From positions 1 to 64,000 of the forward strand of contig CAJXUB010000004.1 of the NCBI GenBank assembly GCA_913061125.1: a DNA stretch of 64,000 bases, in the 5' to 3' direction. This document shows, piece after piece, positions 8,261-16,474 of the stretch. The first letter of the stretch is position 1. Every line of letters begins with the position of its first letter. The notes under the pieces were generated by a model. The model was not told the origin of the DNA. It ran no database searches and was given only the letters and a program-made list of their open reading frames with translations. A program made the position numbers and the translations under genes. Source of the DNA: an uncultured Flavobacteriaceae bacterium. GTDB taxonomy: Bacteria > Bacteroidota > Bacteroidia > Flavobacteriales > Flavobacteriaceae.

Positions 8261-8791
8261 TCAAGGCTTGCAATCAAATTCGGAATGATACAGGAGAAGT
8301 TTAGCTTTATTGTTGTGAATTACAACTTGGTAAATTCGATCGTAAATATCCAAATCAAATGCTCCAATATCATCGCCAACCAAAAGACCTGCCAAAACCC
8401 CGGTGGTATTGCTATGACCAACCACCAAAGCATTTTGTTTCTTTTCTATCAAATGTTTAGAAAAATCAAAAAGAGCTGCAGGGTTATATTGCACCACACC
8501 AAGCCCTTTGGAATCCGCCGTTGGCTGGGCAGTATTTATGGTACGGATGAAATTTGTAGAATAAACAACATCAAGATTAACAGCACTAAGAAAATGACTC
8601 AAATGTTCCGATCGCTGTTGGCCACAATCCGACAAAGGCGGATCGGAACGACGGTTGAGTGAATCTTCTTTTTCGGAATGCCGTACCAAATAAATCGTAA
8701 ATATGTCGTCTGGATCTTGAGCAAAAACAACGTTACTCGAAGTGCAACCCAGCATCAAAAAAACGGAAATAAGACTTAATTTTTTCATCAT
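8261..8791 (-). CDS. Histidine phosphatase superfamily (SixA/phosphoglycerate mutase-like) lipoprotein
   Basis: A 176-residue protein with a signal MMKKLSLISVFLMLGC (lipobox LMLGC), so probably lipid-anchored outside the cytoplasm. The catalytic core shows VRHSEK (RHG-type motif with Ser in place of Gly, the phospho-accepting histidine) and the second histidine in VVGHSNT. The size is close to SixA-like single-domain members. These enzymes dephosphorylate small metabolites or proteins; the substrate here is unknown. Divergent from rmuC and downstream in orientation of the large T9SS gene, with gaps that allow an independent promoter. The track offers two adjacent methionines; either gives a valid signal. 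Confidence 0.82.
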   Translation of the reverse strand: MMKKLSLISVFLMLGCTSSNVVFAQDPDDIFTIYLVRHSEKEDSLNRRSDPPLSDCGQQRSEHLSHFLSAVNLDVVYSTNFIRTINTAQPTADSKGLGVVQYNPAALFDFSKHLIEKKQNALVVGHSNTTGVLAGLLVGDDIGAFDLDIYDRIYQVVIHNNKAKLLLYHSEFDCKP

Positions 8792-8958
8792 AGGAATCGG
8801 TTTATTTTCTTGCGATTTATAAAATTAGTAAAAGTTAAACAAACTGATGGGGTTTGAAATAATTTCTTTGGATCAGAAGTTTCATTGAAATCTTTTTAAA
8901 GAATTGAAACCATTTGTTCAAAAGTTCTTATTTTTAAGACATGAATTTAACTTGAACA

Positions 8959-10302
8959 ATGGAAAAATATTTGTATCTCTTAGCAGGGCTAATCATTGCA
9001 ACGTTGATTGTTTATTTTTGGCTAAAACAAAAAAATACTTCGGACAACGCCCAATTATCGGCACAACTGGAATTGTTAAAATCGGACAATTCCACTGAAA
9101 TTCTTCAAAAAAAATTGGAATCGGCGGAGGAGAAATTAAATCTAAAAATTGAGGCCTACAACACCCTCGTGCAAGAGCATGCCACTCTCAAGGCCAACGC
9201 CAATGCCCTCAAAGAAAAACTAGTCACCCAAAAAACTGAAATTGAAAAAATGGGTGAAAAATTCAATTTGGAATTCGAAAACATTGCCAGTAAAATTTTA
9301 AAAGCCAACACCGAATCGTTTTCGGAAACGAATAAAGAAAAACTAAAAACACTGTTGGAACCGTTGGATCAAAACCTAAAGGCCTTTAAACAACAGGTTG
9401 AAAATGTGTATATCAAAGAGGCCAAAGAACGTTTTTCTTTGGGCCAAAAGGTGGAAGACCTGGTCAAACTTAATCATAAAATAAGCCAAGATGCTGTCAA
9501 TTTGACCAATGCACTCAAAGGTGATGTGAAAAAACAAGGTCGATGGGGCGAAATGATTTTAGAAAATATTTTGGAGGCCTCCGATTTACAAAAAGGCATC
9601 GGATATTTCATGGAACACCAATTGTTTGGAGCCGATGGAAAAGCGCTACGATCCGAAGTTGAAGGTAAGAAAATGCGACCGGATGTGCTTGTAAAATATC
9701 CCGACAATAGAAATGTAATCATTGATTCCAAAGTGTCATTGAATGCCTTCACCCGATATTTTGAAGCCAATAGTAAAGAAGAACAAGACGTCGCACTCGG
9801 CGATCATGTCAGAGCCCTCAAAAACCACATTTTATCACTAAGCTCCAAAGGGTATGACGATTTTGATAAAACGCTTGATTTTGTAATTATGTTTGTCCCC
9901 AGCGAACCCGCCTACATCGCCGCAATGCAACAAGATCCAAAACTGTGGGAATATGCATACGAACGCCGAATTTTACTGATGAATCCCACCAACCTCATCA
10001 CCTCCTTAAAGTTGATTGAAGACCTTTGGAAAAGAGAATATCAAAATGAAAATGCCGTTGCCATTGCAAACAGGGGGGCTAAATTGTACGATAAATTTGT
10101 GGGGTTTGTTGAAAATTTAGACAAAGTAAGTAAACACATATCCAATGCTCAAAGTTCTTTTGATGATGCCTACAAACAATTGAGTACAGGGAATGATAAT
10201 CTTGTCCTTCAAGCCACAAAACTTAAAGCCCTTGGTATTAAAAATAAAAAGAAATTAAATGACGCTATGGAAAGCGATGCCAGCTCCTACAAATTAGACT
10301 AA
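8959..10302 (+). CDS. rmuC: DNA recombination protein RmuC
   Basis: 447 residues. An N-terminal membrane helix (about 3-22, LYLLAGLIIATLIVYFWL) is followed by a long lysine/glutamate-rich coiled coil (about 30-150). The RmuC nuclease-like domain comes next, with QGRWGEMILENILEASDL and the PDVLVKYPDNRNVIIDSK motif typical of the family. RmuC limits inversion and rearrangement at short inverted repeats and is thought to be a membrane-tethered nuclease. It heads a run with atoE, which starts 2 nt after its stop codon. ATG at 8959 puts the membrane helix at the very N-terminus, as in relatives. Confidence 0.93.
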   Translation: MEKYLYLLAGLIIATLIVYFWLKQKNTSDNAQLSAQLELLKSDNSTEILQKKLESAEEKLNLKIEAYNTLVQEHATLKANANALKEKLVTQKTEIEKMGEKFNLEFENIASKILKANTESFSETNKEKLKTLLEPLDQNLKAFKQQVENVYIKEAKERFSLGQKVEDLVKLNHKISQDAVNLTNALKGDVKKQGRWGEMILENILEASDLQKGIGYFMEHQLFGADGKALRSEVEGKKMRPDVLVKYPDNRNVIIDSKVSLNAFTRYFEANSKEEQDVALGDHVRALKNHILSLSSKGYDDFDKTLDFVIMFVPSEPAYIAAMQQDPKLWEYAYERRILLMNPTNLITSLKLIEDLWKREYQNENAVAIANRGAKLYDKFVGFVENLDKVSKHISNAQSSFDDAYKQLSTGNDNLVLQATKLKALGIKNKKKLNDAMESDASSYKLD

Positions 10303-10303
10303 C

Positions 10304-11701
10304 TTGCAGCCGTTGAATCTGACCAAGTCCATAGAAAAACTGTTTGAAAATTACATTCCAAGTCCATTTGCCATTGCGGTAATTTTGACAGGGGTTACAG
10401 TAGTTTCGGCCCTAATTTTTACCCATTCGGAATCCGATGGATTATATGTTTTAGAAGTTTTATCGTATTGGGAAAAAGGCCTTTGGAACAACAGTCTCTT
10501 GGTGTTTGCCTATCAGATGATTTTAATCTTAGTTTTGGGGCACGTGTTAGTCCTTAGTAAACCCTTTGATAGATTAATTTCAAATCTAACCACCTTGATT
10601 AAATCCGGTGAAACTGCAGTGGTTGCTTTAAGCATTTCAACCGTTCTGATGGCATTCTTTAACTGGGGATTAGGGTTGATTTTTGGAGCCATTTTTGCTC
10701 GAAAAATTGGAGAGCATTGTCAAACAAAAAATATCCCCATCAATTATCCATTGATTGGTGCTGCCGGTTATGTTGGATTGATGATTTGGCACGGCGGAAT
10801 TAGCGGGTCGGCACCCATTAAAGTTTCAGAAAATAACCACCTGAAATCTCTAATGCGTGGAATCAGCGACAATAACATGCTCAACCAACTGCCAGAAACT
10901 ATAGGGTTTGATTTAACCGTGCTAAGTTCCTCAAATCTAATAACTTACGCTGTGTTGCTCGCAGTCATTCCATTTACCTTTTGGATGTTGCAACGCCAAA
11001 AATCACCCAAGAATTTTCAACTGGACGCTCTAACCAAACCACAAAAATTAACCCCAATAAAGAGTGATATTCCAAAAGAAATTGTAGGCATCGACCGGTC
11101 CAAAACAGCAGCAATTGTATTTGGTAGTCTGATTTTAATCGGTTTTTTGTACAACTACAAGGCACATATTTTAGCCCTTCAAATTACACCTAACGCCCTG
11201 AATCTCTTGATGTTAGGATTTGGGTTATTACTGCATGGTAATTTTCATTCGTTTTTGGAAGCCCTAAAACACGCCGTCAAAGGAAGCTCGGGGATCCTAA
11301 TTCAGTTTCCATTATATTTTGGTATTATGGGTATTATGAAAGATAGCGGTCTTATTTTACTTATTTCTGATGCTTTTATCGCTATTTCGAATCAAACTAC
11401 CCTGCCAATTTTCACATTTCTAAGCGCAGGAATTGTTAATGTTTTTGTGCCAAGTGGCGGCGGTCAATGGGCCATTCAAGGGCCTATAATTATCGAGGCA
11501 GCAATACAACTTGATGTCCCTCTAGAAAAAGTAATTTTGGCCTTGGCCTATGGCGATCAGCTAACTAACATGCTGCAACCCTTTTGGGCGTTGCCCCTAC
11601 TTGCAATTACTGGACTAAAAGCCAAACAAATTCTACCCTATAGTCTTATCATGATGGGAATTGGAAGTGCAATTTTTATACTAAGTTTACTAATATTTTA
11701 A
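10304..11701 (+). CDS. atoE: Short-chain fatty acid transporter (AtoE family)
   Basis: A 465-residue polytopic membrane protein with about 12 hydrophobic segments. Family signs include SPFAIAVILTG near the N-terminus, a W-H-GGISGSAP loop and VPSGGGQWAIQGPI near the C-terminus. AtoE-type carriers are proposed to import short-chain fatty acids such as acetoacetate or butyrate. The start is TTG at 10304, with one base after the rmuC stop, so translational coupling is likely; another TTG at 10313 is possible. The next gene begins one base after its stop, giving a compact three-gene unit. No acetoacetate-degradation genes are nearby, so substrate is inferred from family only. Confidence 0.85.
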   Translation: MQPLNLTKSIEKLFENYIPSPFAIAVILTGVTVVSALIFTHSESDGLYVLEVLSYWEKGLWNNSLLVFAYQMILILVLGHVLVLSKPFDRLISNLTTLIKSGETAVVALSISTVLMAFFNWGLGLIFGAIFARKIGEHCQTKNIPINYPLIGAAGYVGLMIWHGGISGSAPIKVSENNHLKSLMRGISDNNMLNQLPETIGFDLTVLSSSNLITYAVLLAVIPFTFWMLQRQKSPKNFQLDALTKPQKLTPIKSDIPKEIVGIDRSKTAAIVFGSLILIGFLYNYKAHILALQITPNALNLLMLGFGLLLHGNFHSFLEALKHAVKGSSGILIQFPLYFGIMGIMKDSGLILLISDAFIAISNQTTLPIFTFLSAGIVNVFVPSGGGQWAIQGPIIIEAAIQLDVPLEKVILALAYGDQLTNMLQPFWALPLLAITGLKAKQILPYSLIMMGIGSAIFILSLLIF

Positions 11702-11702
11702 A

Positions 11703-12422
11703 ATGAAAAGAATTCAACAGTTTCATATTATCCTTTTGGTGATGATTACATTAACAGCTTGTTCATCGCGTCATTCCTCGGAGTTACCAGAGAATTTTCA
11801 CGCTATTTCTGCCATGAAAAACGTAATGTGGAAGGGGCAATTAGGACCAGTGGTATCTATGGACACCCTATCAGGATTGGAAGGGGTATATGGCCTCGGG
11901 CCCGAGAGTTACCTCAGGGGCGAAATATTGATTGACAACGGGACAACTTACGTTTCAAGAGTTAAGAAAAATCAAAGCATGGAGGTAATTAAAACAAACG
12001 CCACTTCGGCGCCATTTTTTGTTTACAGCCAGGTAAGCCGTTGGGACAGTTTACCCCTACCAAACCACATCAAAACCATTCCGCAGCTGGAACAGTTTAT
12101 TGACTCTCAAACCAAAAGAAAAATACGACCATTTGCATTCAAACTGGAAGGTGAGATCAATTCTGGAATTATTCATATTCAGAACCTTCCAGAAGGCACA
12201 AAGGTGTCTTCGCCCCAAGAGGCCCACCAAGGACAGGTTAATTACGATTTAAATTCCGAATTGGTAAAAATCATTGGCGTATTTTCTACTGAACATCAAG
12301 GAGTATTTACACATCACGATAGTTTTTTGCACCTTCATTTGATCACTGCAGACTTCGAAAAAATGGGTCACTTGGATGCTGTAGAAATGAGTAAAATGAT
12401 GTTATATCTCCCTGAGTTCTAA
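11703..12422 (+). CDS. budA: Alpha-acetolactate decarboxylase family lipoprotein
   Basis: 239 residues with a lipoprotein signal ending LTAC (about residue 20). The mature protein matches acetolactate decarboxylase: LRGEILIDNGTTYV (the conserved glutamate), KRKIRPFAFKLEGE (the conserved arginine), and FLHLHLITADFEKMGHLD, giving the HxH plus downstream H zinc site. Acetolactate decarboxylase makes acetoin. Most are cytosolic, but secreted ones are known in Brevibacillus. Here a lipid anchor would place it in the periplasm or outer membrane, unusual for a metabolic decarboxylase. Starts 1 nt after atoE, so co-translated with a putative short-acid carrier. The symbol is by family; the physiological substrate is uncertain. 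Confidence 0.75.
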   Translation: MKRIQQFHIILLVMITLTACSSRHSSELPENFHAISAMKNVMWKGQLGPVVSMDTLSGLEGVYGLGPESYLRGEILIDNGTTYVSRVKKNQSMEVIKTNATSAPFFVYSQVSRWDSLPLPNHIKTIPQLEQFIDSQTKRKIRPFAFKLEGEINSGIIHIQNLPEGTKVSSPQEAHQGQVNYDLNSELVKIIGVFSTEHQGVFTHHDSFLHLHLITADFEKMGHLDAVEMSKMMLYLPEF

Positions 12423-12426
12423 CCGA

Positions 12427-13551
12427 TTACATTCCGCCCCATCCTGTCAATTCAATGATTTTATGAAAAACCTCTGTGTTTTCATAAACGCCATTGAACA
12501 ATTCGGCGCCAGGGCCAAAAGCAAAAACAGGTACCAGTGCAGCTGAATGCCCTTTTGTGGAAAATTTGGGCTCCAATCTTGAGTAGCTGCTATACACTTT
12601 GCCCTCTTTGTTAATATAATTTTCACCTGCCAATGTAAAACCACCGGTTTCATGATCTGCAGTCACAACTACTAAAGTTTCGCCGTCTTTCTCAGCAAAA
12701 TCCAACACCTTACCTATGGTTTCGTCGAAATCTATAAGTTCCGTTATAAGATAATCTGAAAAGTTGTCGTGGCCCGCCCAATCGATTTGAGATCCTTCTG
12801 ACATCAAAAAAAATGGCGCATCATTTTGGTGTAAAAATTGAATGGCTTGAACGGTGGCCTGAGGTAAAAAATCTCCTCTAGATTCTAATATTTTAGGCAT
12901 ACCGTCATGGGCTAACAAATAGCCCTGCTTGGTGTTTGATTTTACAGCATCTAAAGGTTGTAAACCAAGAGTGTCTATATTAAAATTATTGGACTCTAAT
13001 TCGCTCAAAAGATTAATCCCATCAGAGCGATCTTTAAAAAATTTTAAACCGCCTCCAGCGAAAAAATCAACCTTGGATCGAGGCATTTGTTGAGCTATTT
13101 CCTCCTGCATATCTCGATCTAAAACATGGGCATAAAAACTGGCTGGTGTGGCATGTGTGATGGAAGAGGTGGCAACCAGCCCAATTTTAACAGCATGCTG
13201 TGCAGCAAGCTCTGTGAGGTTAGTGAGTTCTGATTGATCGTCTCGAACTCCAATGGCTCCATTGTAAGTTTTTTCGCCGCAAGAAAAAGCCGTTCCACTG
13301 GCTGCAGAATCAGTAATGTCTTGCTCTGAAGATGATGTTTTTATTAATCCAATATGTTGAAACCGAGCATAGTTTACTGGAGATTTTTTGTAATAGAAAG
13401 CGGCAGAAATTTGAGACAAACCTGTACCGTCACCAATGAGTAAAATAACATTTTTTGGGGTTAGGCTTCCGTTGGTTTTTTGCTTAGGCGCAGTGCAGTC
13501 GTAAAGAAAACACAAAACGACAAAAAAACAACTGTAAAAAAATTTATTCAT
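12427..13551 (-). CDS. Alkaline phosphatase (PhoA superfamily), exported
   Basis: Start placed at ATG 13551, three codons inside the track start, because the TTG at 13560 overlaps a -7 promoter element. The product is about 374 residues with an N-terminal hydrophobic signal. The cysteine in FLYDC could be lipidated but is not a standard lipobox. All catalytic motifs are visible: LLIGDGTG (metal Asp), DSAASGTA (nucleophilic Ser), THATPAS, MSEGSQIDWAGH (Glu/Asp/His metal ligands), TADHETGG and KGHSAALV. It releases phosphate from organic phosphomonoesters outside the cytoplasm. Convergent with the decarboxylase gene, stop to stop 4 bp apart. No Pho-box-like regulatory site was identified. Confidence 0.93.
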   Translation of the reverse strand: MNKFFYSCFFVVLCFLYDCTAPKQKTNGSLTPKNVILLIGDGTGLSQISAAFYYKKSPVNYARFQHIGLIKTSSSEQDITDSAASGTAFSCGEKTYNGAIGVRDDQSELTNLTELAAQHAVKIGLVATSSITHATPASFYAHVLDRDMQEEIAQQMPRSKVDFFAGGGLKFFKDRSDGINLLSELESNNFNIDTLGLQPLDAVKSNTKQGYLLAHDGMPKILESRGDFLPQATVQAIQFLHQNDAPFFLMSEGSQIDWAGHDNFSDYLITELIDFDETIGKVLDFAEKDGETLVVVTADHETGGFTLAGENYINKEGKVYSSYSRLEPKFSTKGHSAALVPVFAFGPGAELFNGVYENTEVFHKIIELTGWGGM

Positions 13552-13557
13552 AGGATG

Positions 13558-13565
13558 CAAAAATA
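13558..13565 (-). promoter_or_regulatory. -7 element (TATTTTTG) of the alkaline phosphatase gene
   Basis: On the minus strand TATTTTTG fits the Bacteroidota -7 consensus TAnnTTTG. It ends 6 nt before the ATG at 13551, predicting a leaderless or very short-leader mRNA. No clear -33 TTTG was found. Confidence 0.45.
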
Positions 13566-13654
13566 GTGGATTAGAATTTGGGATAAAATTAATTTATAGA
13601 AATATTAACTTGTAAATGATTAAATTTGAAATCTAACCATTTAACATTTTCATA

Positions 13655-15394
13655 ATGTACACAAGCAAGTGTTTTTTATTAAAACTAAAAAAGGGGATTT
13701 TTAGCATCAGTTTAATGGTGTCATTAAATTTCATATCTCATGCTCAGCTAGGCTTTTGTAGTGGAAGTTACGGGGATCCTATTTTTGCCGAAACTTTTGG
13801 GTCAGGCGTTGGAAATGCATCATTACCCCCCGGAACAACCACCTATTTATACGATGCAGGATTTCCAAACGACGGGTTTTATACCGTAAGAAACGGTTCT
13901 TTTGGGAATGCTTACGATTGGCAAGAAATCGAAGATCATACACCAGGGGACGATAATGGACGATTTTTAATTATTAATGCTGGATTCACACCTGGAGAAT
14001 TTTACAAAACAACCATTACCGGGTTATGTGAATTTACGACCTACGAATTTTCGGCGTGGTTAATCAATTTACTCAAGGTTCCGGGCTTTTGTGTGGACTT
14101 GGGTATTGAAATTCCTATCAATGTAAAATTTCAAATTTGGGACAGCACTGAGTCTACCCTCTTAGCTAGTGGTGATACGGGTGATATCTATGCCACAGCT
14201 GCACCCAATTGGGGCCAATTTGCCCTGGTGTTTCAAACGGCTGAAAATCAAGAATCTGTAGTCCTGAAAATGCTAAATAACGGAGCTGGCGGGTGTGGAA
14301 ACGATTTGGCCATTGACGATATTGAATTTAAATCCTGCGGCGATACAGTTTCGGTTACCGACGAAAACAACAACACAACTGTTTCTGTATGTGAGAGTGA
14401 AACTCCCTTTAGTACCACCTTAACAGCCTCACCCGATTTTTCTGTTTTCAATTCACATTTTTACCAATGGCAAGAAAGTGCAGATGGAATTTTATGGCAA
14501 AATATTAATGGGGAAACCAATCAAAGCATATCCGTTTCAATAGCCTCCCAGCGGTCCTACAGAACCAAAGTTGCGGAATTTGCAGGAAATTTAGAAAATG
14601 AACAATGCGTCTTGTTTTCTGATGTTTTTCAGGCATTTATCAACCCTAACCCCTCTGCACCCATCAGCAACGGCGATGTTGCATTAGATTGTTCTGTTGG
14701 TCAAGCCACATTATCGGTAGCCACTGCAGGGGGTACGTTTGTTAATTGGTATGAGTCACCGTCTGGAGGTAACCCATTGGAAATCAATAGCTTAACATAC
14801 GAAGCTTCAACCCCTGAAACTTATTATGCCGAAGCCATTGACTCTGAGACAGGCTGTGTATCAACCACACGCACTGCGGTAAGTGCCCTCAATAACACGC
14901 CTGCACCAACTGCAGAATCGCCACAAAATTATTGCAATTCAGTCATTCTTCAGAATATTGAAATTGAGGGGACTAACATACAATTTTTTGAAGATGCAGC
15001 AGGAAGTTTGCTTTTGAATTCTTCAACTGAAATTTCGGAAACTACAACTGTTTATGCCTCACAAACTATTGATGATTGTGAGAGTTTTGGATTGCTTGAA
15101 ATACAAATTATTGTTGAGAATTGCGATGTTATTATTCCACAAGCCATTTCTCCAAACAACGATGGATTAAACGACGTTTTAAACATTCAAAATCTATACG
15201 ATGTTCATTTGAACCACAGTTTAAAGATATTCAACCGCTATGGAACCTGCATCTTTGAGGGCAACAATTCCAACCCTTGGAAAGGTCTAAACAATTCGGG
15301 CGGGTTGGTTCCAGTGGGTACCTATTTTTACGTCTTAGAACTAAACAACGACCAACAAGACGTATTTACTGGATGGGTGTATTGTAATTATTAA
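13655..15394 (+). CDS. Secreted surface protein with CHU_C (T9SS type B) sorting domain
   Basis: 579 residues. Signal peptide to about residue 31 (ISHAQ). An N-terminal jelly-roll-like domain (about 35-230) contains FAETFGSG, PPGTTTYLY and AIDDIEF, as in proteins with a Bacteroidota DUF-type carbohydrate-binding-like fold. Two immunoglobulin-like segments follow (about 245-330 and 340-420; NWYESPSGG is typical). The C-terminal 85 residues are the gliding-motility-associated CHU_C domain: ISPNNDGLNDVLNI, FNRYGTCIFEG, PVGTYFYVLEL. CHU_C tails direct export by the type IX system and attachment to SprF-like partners. A TAAATTTG element lies at 13621-13628. Probably an adhesin or cell-surface binding protein; no enzyme motif seen. 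Confidence 0.85.
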   Translation: MYTSKCFLLKLKKGIFSISLMVSLNFISHAQLGFCSGSYGDPIFAETFGSGVGNASLPPGTTTYLYDAGFPNDGFYTVRNGSFGNAYDWQEIEDHTPGDDNGRFLIINAGFTPGEFYKTTITGLCEFTTYEFSAWLINLLKVPGFCVDLGIEIPINVKFQIWDSTESTLLASGDTGDIYATAAPNWGQFALVFQTAENQESVVLKMLNNGAGGCGNDLAIDDIEFKSCGDTVSVTDENNNTTVSVCESETPFSTTLTASPDFSVFNSHFYQWQESADGILWQNINGETNQSISVSIASQRSYRTKVAEFAGNLENEQCVLFSDVFQAFINPNPSAPISNGDVALDCSVGQATLSVATAGGTFVNWYESPSGGNPLEINSLTYEASTPETYYAEAIDSETGCVSTTRTAVSALNNTPAPTAESPQNYCNSVILQNIEIEGTNIQFFEDAAGSLLLNSSTEISETTTVYASQTIDDCESFGLLEIQIIVENCDVIIPQAISPNNDGLNDVLNIQNLYDVHLNHSLKIFNRYGTCIFEGNNSNPWKGLNNSGGLVPVGTYFYVLELNNDQQDVFTGWVYCNY

Positions 15395-15412
15395 ATTATT
15401 AAACACAAAACA

Positions 15413-16246
15413 TTAACGGCGACGCCCCATACGGTTGTTTCTAAATTCAACCATTTTGTTTTGAATGATATCTTGATATTCAGATTTAGTTACAATTGAA
15501 CCCTTTTGCGGTGCTTCTATTTCAATGGCCGTATTGGAATTTAGCACGAGTTTTGAACAGAGCATAGTGGTATCTCCAGCACTAACTTCAAGAATTAGAC
15601 CCGGAAGACCCCAATACTCCGAGGGTCCATGACGCACTGGAATTTGAGGCGAATACCAAGCCTCAATTTGGGTAACTTCCAACGGTTTTTCCGAATCCTC
15701 GGATGAAGTTTCAGAACCAGTCGATCGCATTCGACTCCATGAAAACGAGTACCACAACAGGTCATTCGTGGGTACAAATGTAGTTGCCTTGTAGCACACA
15801 TAATTCCCTATGGATTTGGTTTCTCCACTGAGAGTCCACGACATCGGCTGTAGATTGTCTTTCACTAAAAACTTTTTCCCATAAAATTCTTGTTGTTGAA
15901 TTTGTGTATTGGTTTTAACGTTTTTGTAGTTTTCACCTGCGGCAAAATTTTTTCCCCAAGAATCCGTGGCTCCAGAAATGGCATCCAACTGTTCTTCTTC
16001 AACAAACAACGATTCCTCTTTATTAAAGACCAACGTGAATTCTTTCTCCAACCGGTTTTTCAAACGGGCTGCCACCTGCTTTTTCTGCGCTTCACTCATC
16101 CGAGCACCCCATCGACCCAAATCTAACTTTGATTTTGAAACATAAACTGCCATACCTTGGAAATCGTTTTTTGGGGAATACTTACTCTCTTTCAAAAAAA
16201 AAGAAACACTAAAAATAAATATAAGTTTAATTGCATTTGATAGCAT
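15413..16246 (-). CDS. GLPGLI family protein
   Basis: 277 residues with an N-terminal hydrophobic stretch (LIFIFSVSFFL) that may serve as a signal. The family-naming motif appears as YWGLPGLILEV near residue 215. It is preceded by NYVCYKAT and WYSPQIPVRHGP, the usual order in this family. The C-terminus is basic (RNNRMGRRR). GLPGLI proteins are abundant in Bacteroidota, often multi-copy near TonB-dependent receptors; their function is unknown. Here no receptor is adjacent. The gene is convergent with the CHU_C protein, only 18 bp between stops. Confidence 0.88.
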   Translation of the reverse strand: MLSNAIKLIFIFSVSFFLKESKYSPKNDFQGMAVYVSKSKLDLGRWGARMSEAQKKQVAARLKNRLEKEFTLVFNKEESLFVEEEQLDAISGATDSWGKNFAAGENYKNVKTNTQIQQQEFYGKKFLVKDNLQPMSWTLSGETKSIGNYVCYKATTFVPTNDLLWYSFSWSRMRSTGSETSSEDSEKPLEVTQIEAWYSPQIPVRHGPSEYWGLPGLILEVSAGDTTMLCSKLVLNSNTAIEIEAPQKGSIVTKSEYQDIIQNKMVEFRNNRMGRRR

Positions 16247-16269
16247 AAGAAAAGAGTTTTTTGAATAAA

Positions 16270-16277
16270 CAAAACTA
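16270..16277 (-). promoter_or_regulatory. -7 element (TAGTTTTG) of the GLPGLI gene
   Basis: TAGTTTTG on the minus strand fits TAnnTTTG and sits 23 bp upstream of the ATG at 16246. No good -33 element. Confidence 0.4.
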
Positions 16278-16449
16278 ATTGATTGTTAAGTTGATTGATT
16301 TTAGTTTATAAAAAAATTAACAAAAAATGACATCAAAAATGCAAAAACACAACCAAACTTGTGGGAATAGCAATACATTTTATTTAAAATTTTGTTCAAT
16401 TATTTTGTAACGCGAGTGAACAATTTTAAATTTTAACTTAAAAAAACAG

Positions 16450-16457
16450 TACTTTTG
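16450..16457 (+). promoter_or_regulatory. -7 element (TACTTTTG) of the acidic lipoprotein gene
   Basis: TACTTTTG fits TAnnTTTG and lies 17 bp upstream of the ATG at 16475, predicting a leader of about 10 nt. No -33 TTTG at the usual distance. Confidence 0.4.
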
Positions 16458-16474
16458 TAAAAACAACGTTTTCC

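Noticed and set aside
8246-8662. 138-residue plus-strand ORF opposite the histidine phosphatase
   Set aside because: Shadow of the gene at 8261-8791, which has its catalytic motifs.
10304-11701. AtoE as an acetoacetate importer specifically
   Set aside because: No acetoacetate catabolism genes nearby; kept at family level.
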